From assembly GCA_023053545.1 (NCBI GenBank), contig JAKZAN010000001.1, positions 2,748,565-2,812,564 on the forward strand: a stretch of DNA of 64,000 bases. Reading direction: 5' to 3'. How positions within the stretch are numbered: the stretch's first letter is position 1; every line of letters begins with the position of its first letter. The DNA comes from Lepidurus packardi (Eukaryota > Arthropoda > Branchiopoda > Notostraca > Triopsidae). The notes under the pieces were generated by a model. The model was given only the letters and a program-made list of their open reading frames with translations. It searched no databases and was not told where the DNA came from. The position numbers were made by a program, and so were the translations under genes. Positions 33,393 through 41,979 of the stretch are shown here, one piece after another.

Positions 33393-33479
33393 TTCCCGTA
33401 TTCGCGGATTCAGTATTCGCGGGTGAAATTTTTGTGACCGCATCTCTTTATTCGCGGCTGAAAAATTCGCTATTCGCGG
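33384..33479 (+). promoter_or_regulatory. cluster of five TATTCGCGG motifs in Tigger left end
   Basis: Copies at 33384, 33399, 33414, 33449 and 33471; the first three are spaced exactly 15 bp. Another lies at 35393 and an inverted one at 35423 in the right end. They are plausible CENP-B-like HTH binding sites of the transposase; this role is inferred. Confidence 0.5.
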
Positions 33480-33607
33480 GTCGCACGCACACCGATCGTT
33501 TGCAAGCAACTCGTGTAACTACGTATATGTTTTCATTTCTCAAACTGTTTACTTGCGATTCTTCTCGATTATTTTCTCCTACAAGCACATCGCATTGAAG
33601 ATTCATT

Positions 33608-35269
33608 ATGGCGAGTAAAAAAGAAGGAAAGGTAACTAACAGTAGGAAAAAAGTTTTGCCACTTAAAGTGAAAGTAGAAATGCTTGATCGCTTACGTCTT
33701 GGGGACTCCTTTGCTTCTGTTGCACGTTCATTCAACGTCAATGAGTCAACAGTCAGGTTCATAAAAAAAGCGGAAGACAAAATTAGGAATTCCGTAGCTT
33801 CAACCTTACTAGCTGCGAAAGTCGTGCGTGATACCGCTATTGAAAAAATGGAAGCCGCATTGAGCGTGTGGATTGAAGATCTTAATCAAAAGCGGGTGCC
33901 TTTAACCGGTGGAATAATACGAGAGAAAGCTAAGCGTCTCTATGAACATTTTAAGCAATCTGAAGTTGATATTCCAGGTTCTACATTTAAGGCTTCAGAA
34001 GGCTGGTTCAGTAAGTTTAAGGTGCGACAGTCGTTTCACAACATTACAATTGTTGGAGAAGCTGCATCAGCAGATACTGCTGCGGCTGTTAGCTATCCCG
34101 AAGAATTTCTAGAACAGATCACTCGTGAAGGATACAAGCCAGAGCAAGTTTTTAACGCGGATAAAACGGGATTATTCTGGAAAAGAATGCCGAATAGAAC
34201 TTACATATCAAAGCAAGAGAAATCCGCATCTGGGTTTAAAGCAGCGAAGGACAGAGTTACGTTGCTTTTCAGTTCTAATGCATCTGGTGACTGCTTAATT
34301 AAGCCTTTGATGCTTTATAGATCGCTTAATCCTCGTGCTTTGAAAAATAAAAGGAAGGAAGATCTGCCAGTCTTTTGGCGTGCAAATAAGAAGGCTTGGG
34401 TTACATCCGCTGTTTTCACTGATTGGTTCCTTAACTGTTTCGTTCCCGAAGTCGAAGCCTACTTGAAAAAAGCTAACTTCGATTTTAAAGCGGTGCTTGT
34501 CTTGGATAATGCACCGGGGCATCCACGCGAGCTAGAATTCGCTCATCCTAATGTAAAAGTGGTGTTTTTACCGCCAAACACAACAGCTTTGCTCCAACCC
34601 ATGGATCAAAGAATAATCCAAGCCTTCAAGCTTTATTACATCAGAAGAACCTTCAAGATCATCCTCGACTCCATGGACAATGATCAGGAATTAACCGTCA
34701 CTGAATGCTGGAAGAAGTTTGACATAGCAAGGTGCATTGTTTGCATTAAAGAAGCAATTCAAGAGCTAAGACAGTCCACGTTGAAGGCCTGCTGGAAAAA
34801 ACTGTGGCCAGCTAGCTTGACTGAAGAAATAAACAAGAAAACCGTGAATGTTCAGGAAATCACCGAGGACATTGTTCGCGTAGCAAACAGCATAGGGCGA
34901 GATGGCTTCGAAACTTTGCAATCATCTGACGTCCAGGAATTGCTAGAATCTCAAGAAGAAGACTTGACCGAAGCTGATTTAGAACTTATGTTGAATAAGG
35001 AAGACTCGGTTGAAGAAGAGACCGGAGCTAGATCAGATCAGATAAATTGGACTTCTAAAAGCCTGACAGAAGGTTTGAAGATTGCTTATCAGCTTTGCGA
35101 ATATTTTGTCAACACTGATCCTTCAGTGGAAAGAAGCTTGGTTTTTAAAAGAAAAATTGACGAAGCAATGCTTGAGTATCAGTCAGAGTTAACGCAGATG
35201 TTAAACGTTGCAAAACAAGCGAAAATCACGAAGTTTCTTACGCCAATATGTAAAACTGGGGATAATTAA
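33608..35269 (+). CDS. Tigger/pogo-type transposase, apparently intact
   Basis: A 553-codon open frame from ATG 33608 (context ATTATGG) to TAA. Residues about 12-60 form a CENP-B-type N-terminal HTH (FASVARSFNVNESTVRFI); about 85-150 is the second Tc5/CENP-B HTH (GGIIREKAKRLYEHF, ASEGWFSKFKVR). The DDE_1 catalytic domain has NADKTGLFWKRMP (Asp185), VLVLDNAPGHP (Asp300) and LLQPMDQRIIQAF (Asp333), so all three acidic residues are present with 32 residues between the last two. The C-terminus is acidic and Lys-poor in part. Length equals the family norm. With both TIRs exact and no stop, this copy could be autonomous; expression is not shown. A domesticated role is unlikely because it sits in its own transposon. 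Confidence 0.93.
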   Translation: MASKKEGKVTNSRKKVLPLKVKVEMLDRLRLGDSFASVARSFNVNESTVRFIKKAEDKIRNSVASTLLAAKVVRDTAIEKMEAALSVWIEDLNQKRVPLTGGIIREKAKRLYEHFKQSEVDIPGSTFKASEGWFSKFKVRQSFHNITIVGEAASADTAAAVSYPEEFLEQITREGYKPEQVFNADKTGLFWKRMPNRTYISKQEKSASGFKAAKDRVTLLFSSNASGDCLIKPLMLYRSLNPRALKNKRKEDLPVFWRANKKAWVTSAVFTDWFLNCFVPEVEAYLKKANFDFKAVLVLDNAPGHPRELEFAHPNVKVVFLPPNTTALLQPMDQRIIQAFKLYYIRRTFKIILDSMDNDQELTVTECWKKFDIARCIVCIKEAIQELRQSTLKACWKKLWPASLTEEINKKTVNVQEITEDIVRVANSIGRDGFETLQSSDVQELLESQEEDLTEADLELMLNKEDSVEEETGARSDQINWTSKSLTEGLKIAYQLCEYFVNTDPSVERSLVFKRKIDEAMLEYQSELTQMLNVAKQAKITKFLTPICKTGDN

Positions 35270-35422
35270 GCTTGCTTTGATGAACAGTGAAAATAAAAAA
35301 AATATTTTTCTGCTATAGACAGTCTTTTTTTAACTTTGGAACGTATCCCTATCTTTCAATGTAAATTTCCATTCCACATTCGCGGTTTTCCTTATTCGCG
35401 GACTTTCTCCGGAACGTATCCC

Positions 35423-35445
35423 CCGCGAATAAGGAGCTTTGACTG
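35423..35445 (-). repeat. Tigger right terminal inverted repeat
   Basis: Complement of the left repeat, followed by target TA at 35446-35447. Confidence 0.95.
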
Positions 35446-36808
35446 TATACTAAACTCATTAGCAGTTTCTTGACCAATAGAGATGCGTATACTTTCCACA
35501 ATGGATCTGCGAGTGATTTAGTCACTCTTCCAAAAGGAGTACCACAAGGATCCCCCCTGTCCCCTCTCCTATTCTTATTATACATCGATGGCGCGCTACA
35601 AATTATCAAAGGAAAACGAGTTAAAATCATTGCGTTTGCAGACGACCTCCTCCTGCACACGTCTGGCTCTTCGGGTAAAGTTAACACTAAACTGCTAGCA
35701 AATTCCCTAAAAGCACTAAGGTTGTGGAGCAACCACTGCCAGTTGGAATTCAGTACTGAAAAAACTGAACTGATTCATTTCAGCAGGAAACGGACACCCG
35801 ACTTTACCCCGTTAACCTGGCAAAACACCACGATACTTCCGAGCGATTCCGTACGATATTTGGGTTTAATTTTAGATAAGAAGCTTGACTGGTCAGCCCA
35901 TGTAAGATCCCTAGCAGCAGCTATAAACAAGTCACTTCATCGTATTCACACTATTGCTAAGCAAAACAGAACTATCTCGTGTAGTCAACTAAAGACGCTC
36001 ATTTCGGCACGGCTCATTACTGACAGTTTACTCCAAGCTACTGTACGCATCCCCAGCCTGGTTTAACATTACTCCAACATCCTTACGACCACGCTCCTCG
36101 ATCAATCGGCAAGCCCTATTAGCAATCACTGGAGCACTCAAAACCACTCCGACATCAACATTAGAAGTTGACACCGACATCTTACCGCTAAAACTCCTAT
36201 TCAAAGAATCTGGACTTCGCTACGTATCTTCCAGACTAGGAACGGAACGACTGGCACAGACAGGAAACAAGACCAAACGGTACATCACAACCTCAAACAG
36301 ACTTATCGACTTGACCAAGACCAGTTTCGAGACTACTGACTATATCCCCAAAGTCTCTCACCAAACTATACACAAAACCCTGATCACTGAATGGACAAAA
36401 GAATGGGAAAGTCTTCCTTCAGCAACTCATCTGAAGCACCTTGGAGTTAAGCCTGGCTTAAAACCAATTATAAAAACAAAACACCCCAGAAACATCGTAT
36501 CGTCTCTTATACAGGTCCGCTCTACCCACTACCCAACGTTGAGCTATTTGCAAAGAATCAAACGTTCGCTTACAAATTCCTGCCCTTGCCCAGATCATGC
36601 CGTCCAAGACTTACACCATGTTTTTATACATTGCCGATGGCTCAACAAATATCGAGCAAATCTGATTAGAGCTCACAGTTCTCTCAAATTGCACTTCAAT
36701 CCGTTGAACTTTCTCACCAACCCAAAACTTTTCCCTGCTGTTAAACTGTTTCTTTCCGAGACCTTTCTGCACCTCAACCTCCCAATAACACGGAAACATA
36801 TTACTTGA
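35446..36808 (+). pseudogene. LINE B ORF2, right part: RT palm, thumb and C-terminus
   Basis: Continues after Tigger with KLISSFLTNRDAYTF, then VPQGSPLSPLLFLLYI, the catalytic AFADDLLLHTSG, LIHFSRKR and SVRYLGLILDKKLDW. A frameshift near 36020-36035 moves into the frame with SINRQALLAITGALKTTPTS and then the C-terminal CPCPDHAVQDLHHVFIHC; stop near 36808. One base appears missing at the Tigger junction relative to the left frame. Unlike LINE A, the catalytic box is FADD. Confidence 0.8.
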
Positions 36809-37300
36809 TACTGCTCCTCCTACTCTTATACCTAGGCTAGACGGGACGCTAATTATCATTAACTTTTAATGTTGATCAAGTCGTCCCAGAACGGGGAATA
36901 GTTGTTGAGTGTCCAGACGACAAACTGAAAGGTCACTTTCATTGAGCGTAATCCTATGCTTAAGGCTACATCTTCACATATTTTACCTTCACATGAACAC
37001 TTTTCTGTCAAAAAGTATTTTTCATGTCGCTTTCCTATCAGAAAGTATTTTGAACCGTAAACGATGTACGTGTTTCCGTTTACACCTTTAAGTGAAGTTG
37101 TTTTTCCAAGTTTTCTTGGAGAAACTTTAATTCTAGTCCAGCTGCTTATCTTGCGCAAAAGATTAGCGAGAAATAGGAGAGACAAGCAATTAAAAGCTAT
37201 ATTTTCATTAATAAGCAGTCTCCTGATTTGTAAAGGTAAAGAGATAAGTAGTACATTCAGAAAAATAGTTTGTTATAACCATCTTTCCTAGTACCTAGGC
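36809..37300. other. interval between LINE B and Harbinger transposase
   Basis: No confident gene. It may contain the LINE B 3' remnant, the left end of the PIF/Harbinger element and possibly a short upstream transposase exon: the basic stretch LRKRLARNRRDKQLKAIFSL (about 37145-37205) followed by a GTAAAG donor-like site near 37236 and a TTTCCTAG acceptor-like site near 37290. Terminal inverted repeats were not found. Confidence 0.3.
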
Positions 37301-37302
37301 CA

Positions 37303-38353
37303 CAATCGCTCGTTTCTTCTGGAGAGTGGTGGCTCAAGATTGTGCCAACAATGTCAGAAGTACATTCCGACAAAATTTCCGTACCTCAAGAGCCTTATTT
37401 ACGTACCTTTGCGACCGGCTACGCCCTGTACGGAAAAAAAACACAACGATTATGAAATGACCTATTCCGGTTATAAAGAGAGTAGCTGTTGCTGTTTTTT
37501 CGCTTGCATCAGCAGCAGAACTACGCGTTGTCGGACATCTTTTCGGAATTGGAAGAAGTACTGTACCCTACATACTTTACGAATTTTGTCACGCTGTCGT
37601 CGACGTGTTCATGCCCGAATTTATCAAATTACCCGAGAGCGAAAGGGAATATGACATTTTAGCCAATGATTTCTCAGCGATGTGGAATTACCCACTTGCA
37701 ATTGGTGCAATCGATGGCTGCCATATCCCGATTTGTCCTCCTAAGGAAGAAGCTGTTGATTACTACAATTATAAAGGCTTCTATAGCGTAATTCTATTCG
37801 CAATGTGCGACGCGAAATATAGGTTTTCCTATGTAAACGTTGGGTCTCCAGGGCGGAACAACAACAGCTACATTTTCAAAAATTCACGTTTCTACGAGAA
37901 GGTGTTGGCCCTTGAGCGTTTGAATTCTTCCATGTATGTTAGCGATGTACGAGTACCAACTCACATTTTAGGAGACGGAGCTTTCCAACTGTTGCCAACG
38001 CTAATGAAGCCATACGTGATACAACCAGGTTATCCGAGGAGCAAAAACATTTTAATTTTCGGTTGTCTCGCGCTCGACGGGTAATTGAAAATGCTTTTGG
38101 AAGACTAAAGATGCGCTGGCGAATTACTTATAAACGAATGGAGTTTCCTATTAGTAAAATTAACCTCATTACCAAAGCTTGTTGTACCCTTCACAATATG
38201 TGCGAAAAATTTGGCGTGACCGCAGAAGATTGCGATGCTGAGTTTAGCGAGCAAACAAGGCCCAATACCTTTCGTAACGAAGCAACAATAAGAGCAGAGC
38301 AAGTTCGTTCCGCAATGGTGGAATTTTTTAATGACAACCCAATTCACCTATAA
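37303..38353 (+). pseudogene. PIF/Harbinger transposase (HARBI1-like)
   Basis: Coding homology starts at or before FRQNFRTSRALFTYLCDRL, runs through KRVAVAVFSLASAAELRVVG and GIGRSTVPYILYEFC, and contains the catalytic triad: AIGAIDGCHI (first Asp), LGDGAFQL (second Asp) and RVIENAFGRLKMRWR (Glu). ACCTLHNMCE near the end is also typical. A TGA at 37458-37460 sits where relatives have Arg, and a frameshift lies near 38045-38065 between the second Asp and the Glu block. The protein would excise and insert the element together with its Myb-like partner. The start is unresolved because an upstream exon is likely. Confidence 0.82.
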
Positions 38354-38549
38354 AACCCAAGAAACCCTTAAGAACCTGGGGATGGTGGTGGTGGTATTAC
38401 ATTTGAATCACTTTGCCGTAAATTGTAAGGAAAGGGATATGGCATACTTTGCAATTGAGAACCAATAACAGAATAACTTGAAGGAAAAGGGAGAGAGGAA
38501 TAAACGTGGTCAGGGCGAGTATTGTCTATAGACGCTACAATTTTACGTT

Positions 38550-39355
38550 TCAAAGCCAAATCTTCTTCCATTTTTTTTCAATATTCTGAACTAAGTTTAG
38601 AATTGCCTGGTCAACTTTATCAGAAGCTGTTTTATAGCTGTTTTCAATTAGCTTCTCAACGGAAGAAAGGCACCTAGCAACAGAGGTCTGGGTCGAAGCA
38701 CGTTGCTTTCTTCTTTGGATTGAGGTTCTAGAAGGTCCAGGCTCCACAGCTTTACCTCTGTCACGGCGTCGACACCCACCAACTGCAGACTCCAATAGTC
38801 GTTCGTGTTCCTCATCTCTGCGGACTTCGACGCTCTCTTCAACATCAATTTCTATATCCGAACCGGAAACGGATACTTGCAAACTAGGCAGGGTAGACTG
38901 TGAGGACTGTGTGGTAGACTCTTCCGGACCATGAACAATCGAGTCATCTACCCTTGAAACGTCGTTACATGGACTTCGGCCAATAATGCTGTTAACGGCA
39001 TCGTACCACTTCCATGAGCTTGGAGAACAACCTGTAGAGGTACATTTTACTTTGTTCTTTCTGGCGAATGACAAAAGAAAGTTCAAATTAGTTCACGGTT
39101 CGTTCACAATGGAAGAAAATACGATTACCTGTACGTTTGTGTCAGATTGTTCAACTTCACTGATATCTCATCCACCGTACGGACGACATCAACACCTTCC
39201 AAAGACCCTCTCATGGACTCAAAAATAGGCTTATTGCGTTTTGCACGGCGCAGTTCCTCGTAACTCTCTTGCCAAATGTTTAACAAAGCTGACAACTCAG
39301 AATCAACCCAATTGGATGAGCGTTTTCTTTCTTTTAAAGAATCTTGAGAAGCCAT
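38550..39355 (-). CDS. Myb/SANT-like DNA-binding protein of the Harbinger element (two exons)
   Basis: Minus-strand gene with exon 1 at 39355-39129 and exon 2 at 39060-38550, separated by a 68-bp GT-AG intron (39128-39061). Splicing joins ...NNLTQTYR to KNKVKCTSTGC in frame and gives 245 residues with no stop. The first half is a trihelix Myb/SANT-like (Myb_DNA-bind_4) domain: WVDSELSALLNIWQESYEEL, then TVDEISVKLNNLTQTYR and SSWKWYDAVNSIIG. The second half is acidic, then basic and Ser/Arg-rich (RTSIQRRKQRAS), and ends in a short helical LIENSYKTASDKVDQAIL segment. In Harbingers this protein helps transposase enter the nucleus and bind the ends. It seems intact while its transposase is broken. 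Confidence 0.8.
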
Positions 39356-39918
39356 GGTGCTCGCCTACTGTGAGCCATAGGCTAAACACCATGCTATATG
39401 TAGTACTTTCTACGCTTTCATATGCAGGCAGTAAGTGTCGAGAGGGATCCCTTATATCCGAGTCCGAGTAGCACTTTTACTATATTTTAAGGAGAAAAAA
39501 ATATGGAAGTGAAAGGGGATCCTTTCTTTCAGATCCGTGTTGTTCGTTTTCGGAAAGTAGACTTTTTCCGAAGCGAAGAAATGTGTTTTACCAAGCTCAA
39601 ATCTTTCCAATGCTTTATTAGTGTTAACCTTCACATAATTAAACACATTATCGACAGAAAGTCCATTCGAACGACAAAAAATGACGTTTTCACGTATGGC
39701 CGATGATTTTTTTTTCACAACATTATTTGCGTGCATTCGCGATCAGTTAAGGCCTACACTAGAAAAGAGACTGATTCCGGTTTTTATTCGTATTGGTTCT
39801 TTTTTATATTTATATGAGAAAAACGTTTTATGAAGCTAAGAAATGCTATTTTCTCATCCTAGTCCTAACTTAATCAGGTAAGTTGTCTAGACGGGGCTTT
39901 AATTAGACATTAGCTAAT
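39356..39918. other. interval between Harbinger gene and gypsy LTR
   Basis: Upstream (promoter side) of the Myb-like gene, then AT-rich noncoding sequence. A 94-codon minus-strand open frame (39736-39452) shows no recognised motif. TTAAGGCTACA near 36965 and TTAAGGCCTACA near 39748 are alike but in the same orientation, so not terminal inverted repeats. Confidence 0.3.
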
Positions 39919-40440
39919 GTGGAGAACGATCATTTTAAACTTAATTCCGATGACTAAGCAAGACCACATTTCGCTGACCACATTTTGACAATATTTCGCC
40001 GACTTATAATTCTCAGCTCATATCCAGGATGCCGAGCGTCAGATCACTAGCTAATTTCCTTCTCACGCATCCGGTCCATCCGAACATTCCCTCTGTTTAT
40101 AATTTAGCCCATTCAGCAGATCCCACGCCAAACATGTATATAAACGCTTGTTCTCCCCCGCTAGAAAGGGGGAAGTCGCGCTCAGTCGCTCTCAGTCTCT
40201 CGCTATTTGTTACGCTCCCTTTTTCTCTCTGCCCAGTTAGTATAAGTTATAGTTTTCAATCTTATTAAAACGTTTGTGACATATGGACGACCTAGTGAAT
40301 TATTGACTTAGTGACACGACTTGTACCGACGAAAATATTGAATAAAGTTGTACGGTATTTTACCGTTGAGCGAAAAAAGAACTCACAGCCTTCCGCCCAA
40401 CCGCTCAAAACAATTTAATCGCCCAAAACAGTTTCTTACA
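39919..40440 (+). repeat. 5' LTR of gypsy element (left edge approximate)
   Basis: The right edge is set by the PBS at 40443. Inside are a TATATAAA box (40137-40144), an initiator-like TCAGT cluster about 30-45 bp downstream, and AATAAA (40341-40346), which is the expected U3-R-U5 order. The left edge is placed at TGTGG (39919) only because LTRs commonly start with TG; no second LTR is available to confirm it. Confidence 0.6.
40137..40144 (+). promoter_or_regulatory. TATA box in gypsy LTR
   Basis: TATATAAA, about 200 bp upstream of AATAAA in the same LTR; would direct element transcription. Confidence 0.6.
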
Positions 40441-40442
40441 AT

Positions 40443-40460
40443 TTGGTGTCAGAAGTGGGA
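40443..40460 (+). promoter_or_regulatory. gypsy primer-binding site
   Basis: TTGGTGTCAGAAGTGGGA lies directly after the LTR-like end CTTACA; TGG plus this form is the usual tRNA primer-binding layout of metazoan gypsy elements. The tRNA was not identified. Confidence 0.7.
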
Positions 40461-40615
40461 TTCGCGTTAAAATACCGGCAGTTCAAATAAGTTTCCAATT
40501 AGTGCAAGTGTCCCACCTAGTTCAAAATCGTTCAAATTATTCAAATAGCCCAACGTGCCACAGTTCCACCGAAGTTTAAAAAAGTTTAGTTTTGTACGAA
40601 TCCATTGTGCCTAAG

Positions 40616-41974
40616 ATGACGCCAACTCCTCCACCACCCGTAGGTGGAACAGGTACTGTAACACCCCCTATTAATCCTATTTTTCTCCAACCACCCACCA
40701 CCTCGCTCCAGAACACCACGACCACTACGACCTCTACGACCACAACCATGAATACGACCACTCCTGCTACACGTCCACGCTCGATGACCTTCCTGGGACA
40801 ACCGATAAGCGACCCAACTATTTCAACCCAACCCACGACTAGACCAACAACTCCCACCAATGAGTCCGTGCAAACCATTTTGAACCAACTTCCTATATAT
40901 ACCGGCGATTCTAGAATAAAGAACTGGCTAAAAAAATTGTCGATCCTCCTCATCGCCTACGGGGGGGACGAAGAAAGAATATTGCGGGCCATACCAACCC
41001 GACTCGACGGAATAGCGCTAGAGTACTATGAACTCCTAACCTTGGAAGTACAAACTGAATATCCAAAGTTCAAAGAGGCTTTTTTGAAGCGTTTCGGAAA
41101 GTTACATGAAGAAGCTTATAGACCACCACCCACCCAACAGCCCAATGAGACTATTGCCGACTTTGCTCAGAGACTTCTTGTAGAATCCGTCGAATTGTTC
41201 CCCCACCTGTATGCCCAGTCCACTGCAAATTATGACGGTGCACAAGCCGCATTAGACGGAATGAGGGCGCAAACGTTCCTAAAAAGAATTACCGCAGATC
41301 TCCGCAGGGCAGTGCTTAGGACCGTCGGAAACGAGGCGACATTTGATGAACTCGTTCAGGCGGCTCGAGTGGAAGAAGCTGCACTCGCCAGTACTAGCGC
41401 AGACTATCATGGATTAGAAGCCAAACTAGCCCAACTTACTTTACAAATAGAACAACTAGTAAAAGCTCAACAGCAAACCCCAACCCACGCCGGTGCTGTA
41501 AATCTCCCCCACAACAGTTCGGATGTACGATATCGAGATCCAATCCCGCCGAACAACTACCCTTCCAACCCACAGACCACCTACTCAAAACCGCCCGGAA
41601 ATAATAGAGGAACACCCATACAACCCTTGATGCAGATGAACGTTCCCCGTCCCCCTTTTGCAGATCGACGTCAACCAATACAGTTCGGGGGTGCTCGCTA
41701 TAACGAGGGTGTTCGCAATAAACCCTATCCTTATAAACCTACGACCAACCGGAACTCTAACTCCTATAACCCTGATCATCAAAGCCGCCGAACGCAAGAA
41801 GACCAACCGATCTGTCATTTTTGCAGAGAAGAAGGCCATATTGTCAAATACTGCCCAAAATTAGCCCAGCAGTTAGCCCACAAATGGGGTTTCCAGCCTC
41901 CATACCCCCTCCCCACAATTGATCAACAACGCGCTATGGAAGAGATCCTATTTGGAAACAGGCCAAAAAACTAG
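40616..41974 (+). CDS. gypsy Gag protein
   Basis: About 452 codons from the first ATG (40616). The N-terminus is Pro/Thr-rich; a retrotransposon-gag capsid-like region follows (GDSRIKNWLKKLSILLIAYG...ILRAIPTRLDGIALEYYE, ...TQQPNETIADFAQRLL), then a Gln/Asn/Pro-rich linker and one CCHC knuckle CHFCREEGHIVKYC near residue 400. The frame is uninterrupted. It forms the particle and binds RNA. The pol frame overlaps downstream in the -1 phase with no stop between about 41980 and 42142, so ribosomal -1 frameshifting is the likely route to pol. Confidence 0.85.
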   Translation: MTPTPPPPVGGTGTVTPPINPIFLQPPTTSLQNTTTTTTSTTTTMNTTTPATRPRSMTFLGQPISDPTISTQPTTRPTTPTNESVQTILNQLPIYTGDSRIKNWLKKLSILLIAYGGDEERILRAIPTRLDGIALEYYELLTLEVQTEYPKFKEAFLKRFGKLHEEAYRPPPTQQPNETIADFAQRLLVESVELFPHLYAQSTANYDGAQAALDGMRAQTFLKRITADLRRAVLRTVGNEATFDELVQAARVEEAALASTSADYHGLEAKLAQLTLQIEQLVKAQQQTPTHAGAVNLPHNSSDVRYRDPIPPNNYPSNPQTTYSKPPGNNRGTPIQPLMQMNVPRPPFADRRQPIQFGGARYNEGVRNKPYPYKPTTNRNSNSYNPDHQSRRTQEDQPICHFCREEGHIVKYCPKLAQQLAHKWGFQPPYPLPTIDQQRAMEEILFGNRPKN

Positions 41975-41979
41975 GACGA

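Larger units (their letters stand above)
33370..35445 (+). mobile_element. pogo/Tigger DNA transposon in LINE B
   Basis: 2076 bp with 23-bp perfect terminal inverted repeats starting CAGTCAAAGCTCCTTATTCG and ending with the complement at 35423-35445. It is flanked by TA on both sides (33368-33369 and 35446-35447), the Tc1/mariner superfamily target duplication. The transposase frame inside is complete. Several TATTCGCGG motifs cluster in both ends. Confidence 0.95.
30373..36840 (+). mobile_element. LINE B, 5'-truncated non-LTR retrotransposon split by a Tigger element
   Basis: Begins within ORF1 directly after a broken 597-bp unit, so it inserted into, or recombined with, the end of the array. 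It carries ORF1 zinc knuckles, endonuclease, RT and the C-terminal CPC...H...C motif. It is related to LINE A but clearly diverged. The conserved 3' stem-loop of LINES A and C is not seen after its stop, so the 3' end is lost or different. Confidence 0.8.
37150..39450 (+). mobile_element. PIF/Harbinger DNA transposon (ends not resolved)
   Basis: Contains the two genes usual for this superfamily: a DDE_Tnp_4/HARBI1-like transposase (plus strand) and a Myb/SANT-like DNA-binding protein (minus strand), in convergent orientation with about 200 bp between stops. Terminal repeats and a TWA target duplication could not be identified, so the limits are approximate. Confidence 0.7.

Noticed and set aside
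36832..39925. CTAGACGGG...TTAATTA-like sequences at both sides of the Harbinger as terminal repeats
   Set aside because: They lie in the same orientation and are only partly alike, so not TIRs.
40576..40953. Val/Gly-rich minus-strand open frame
   Set aside because: Antisense of the Thr/Pro-rich gypsy Gag N-terminus.
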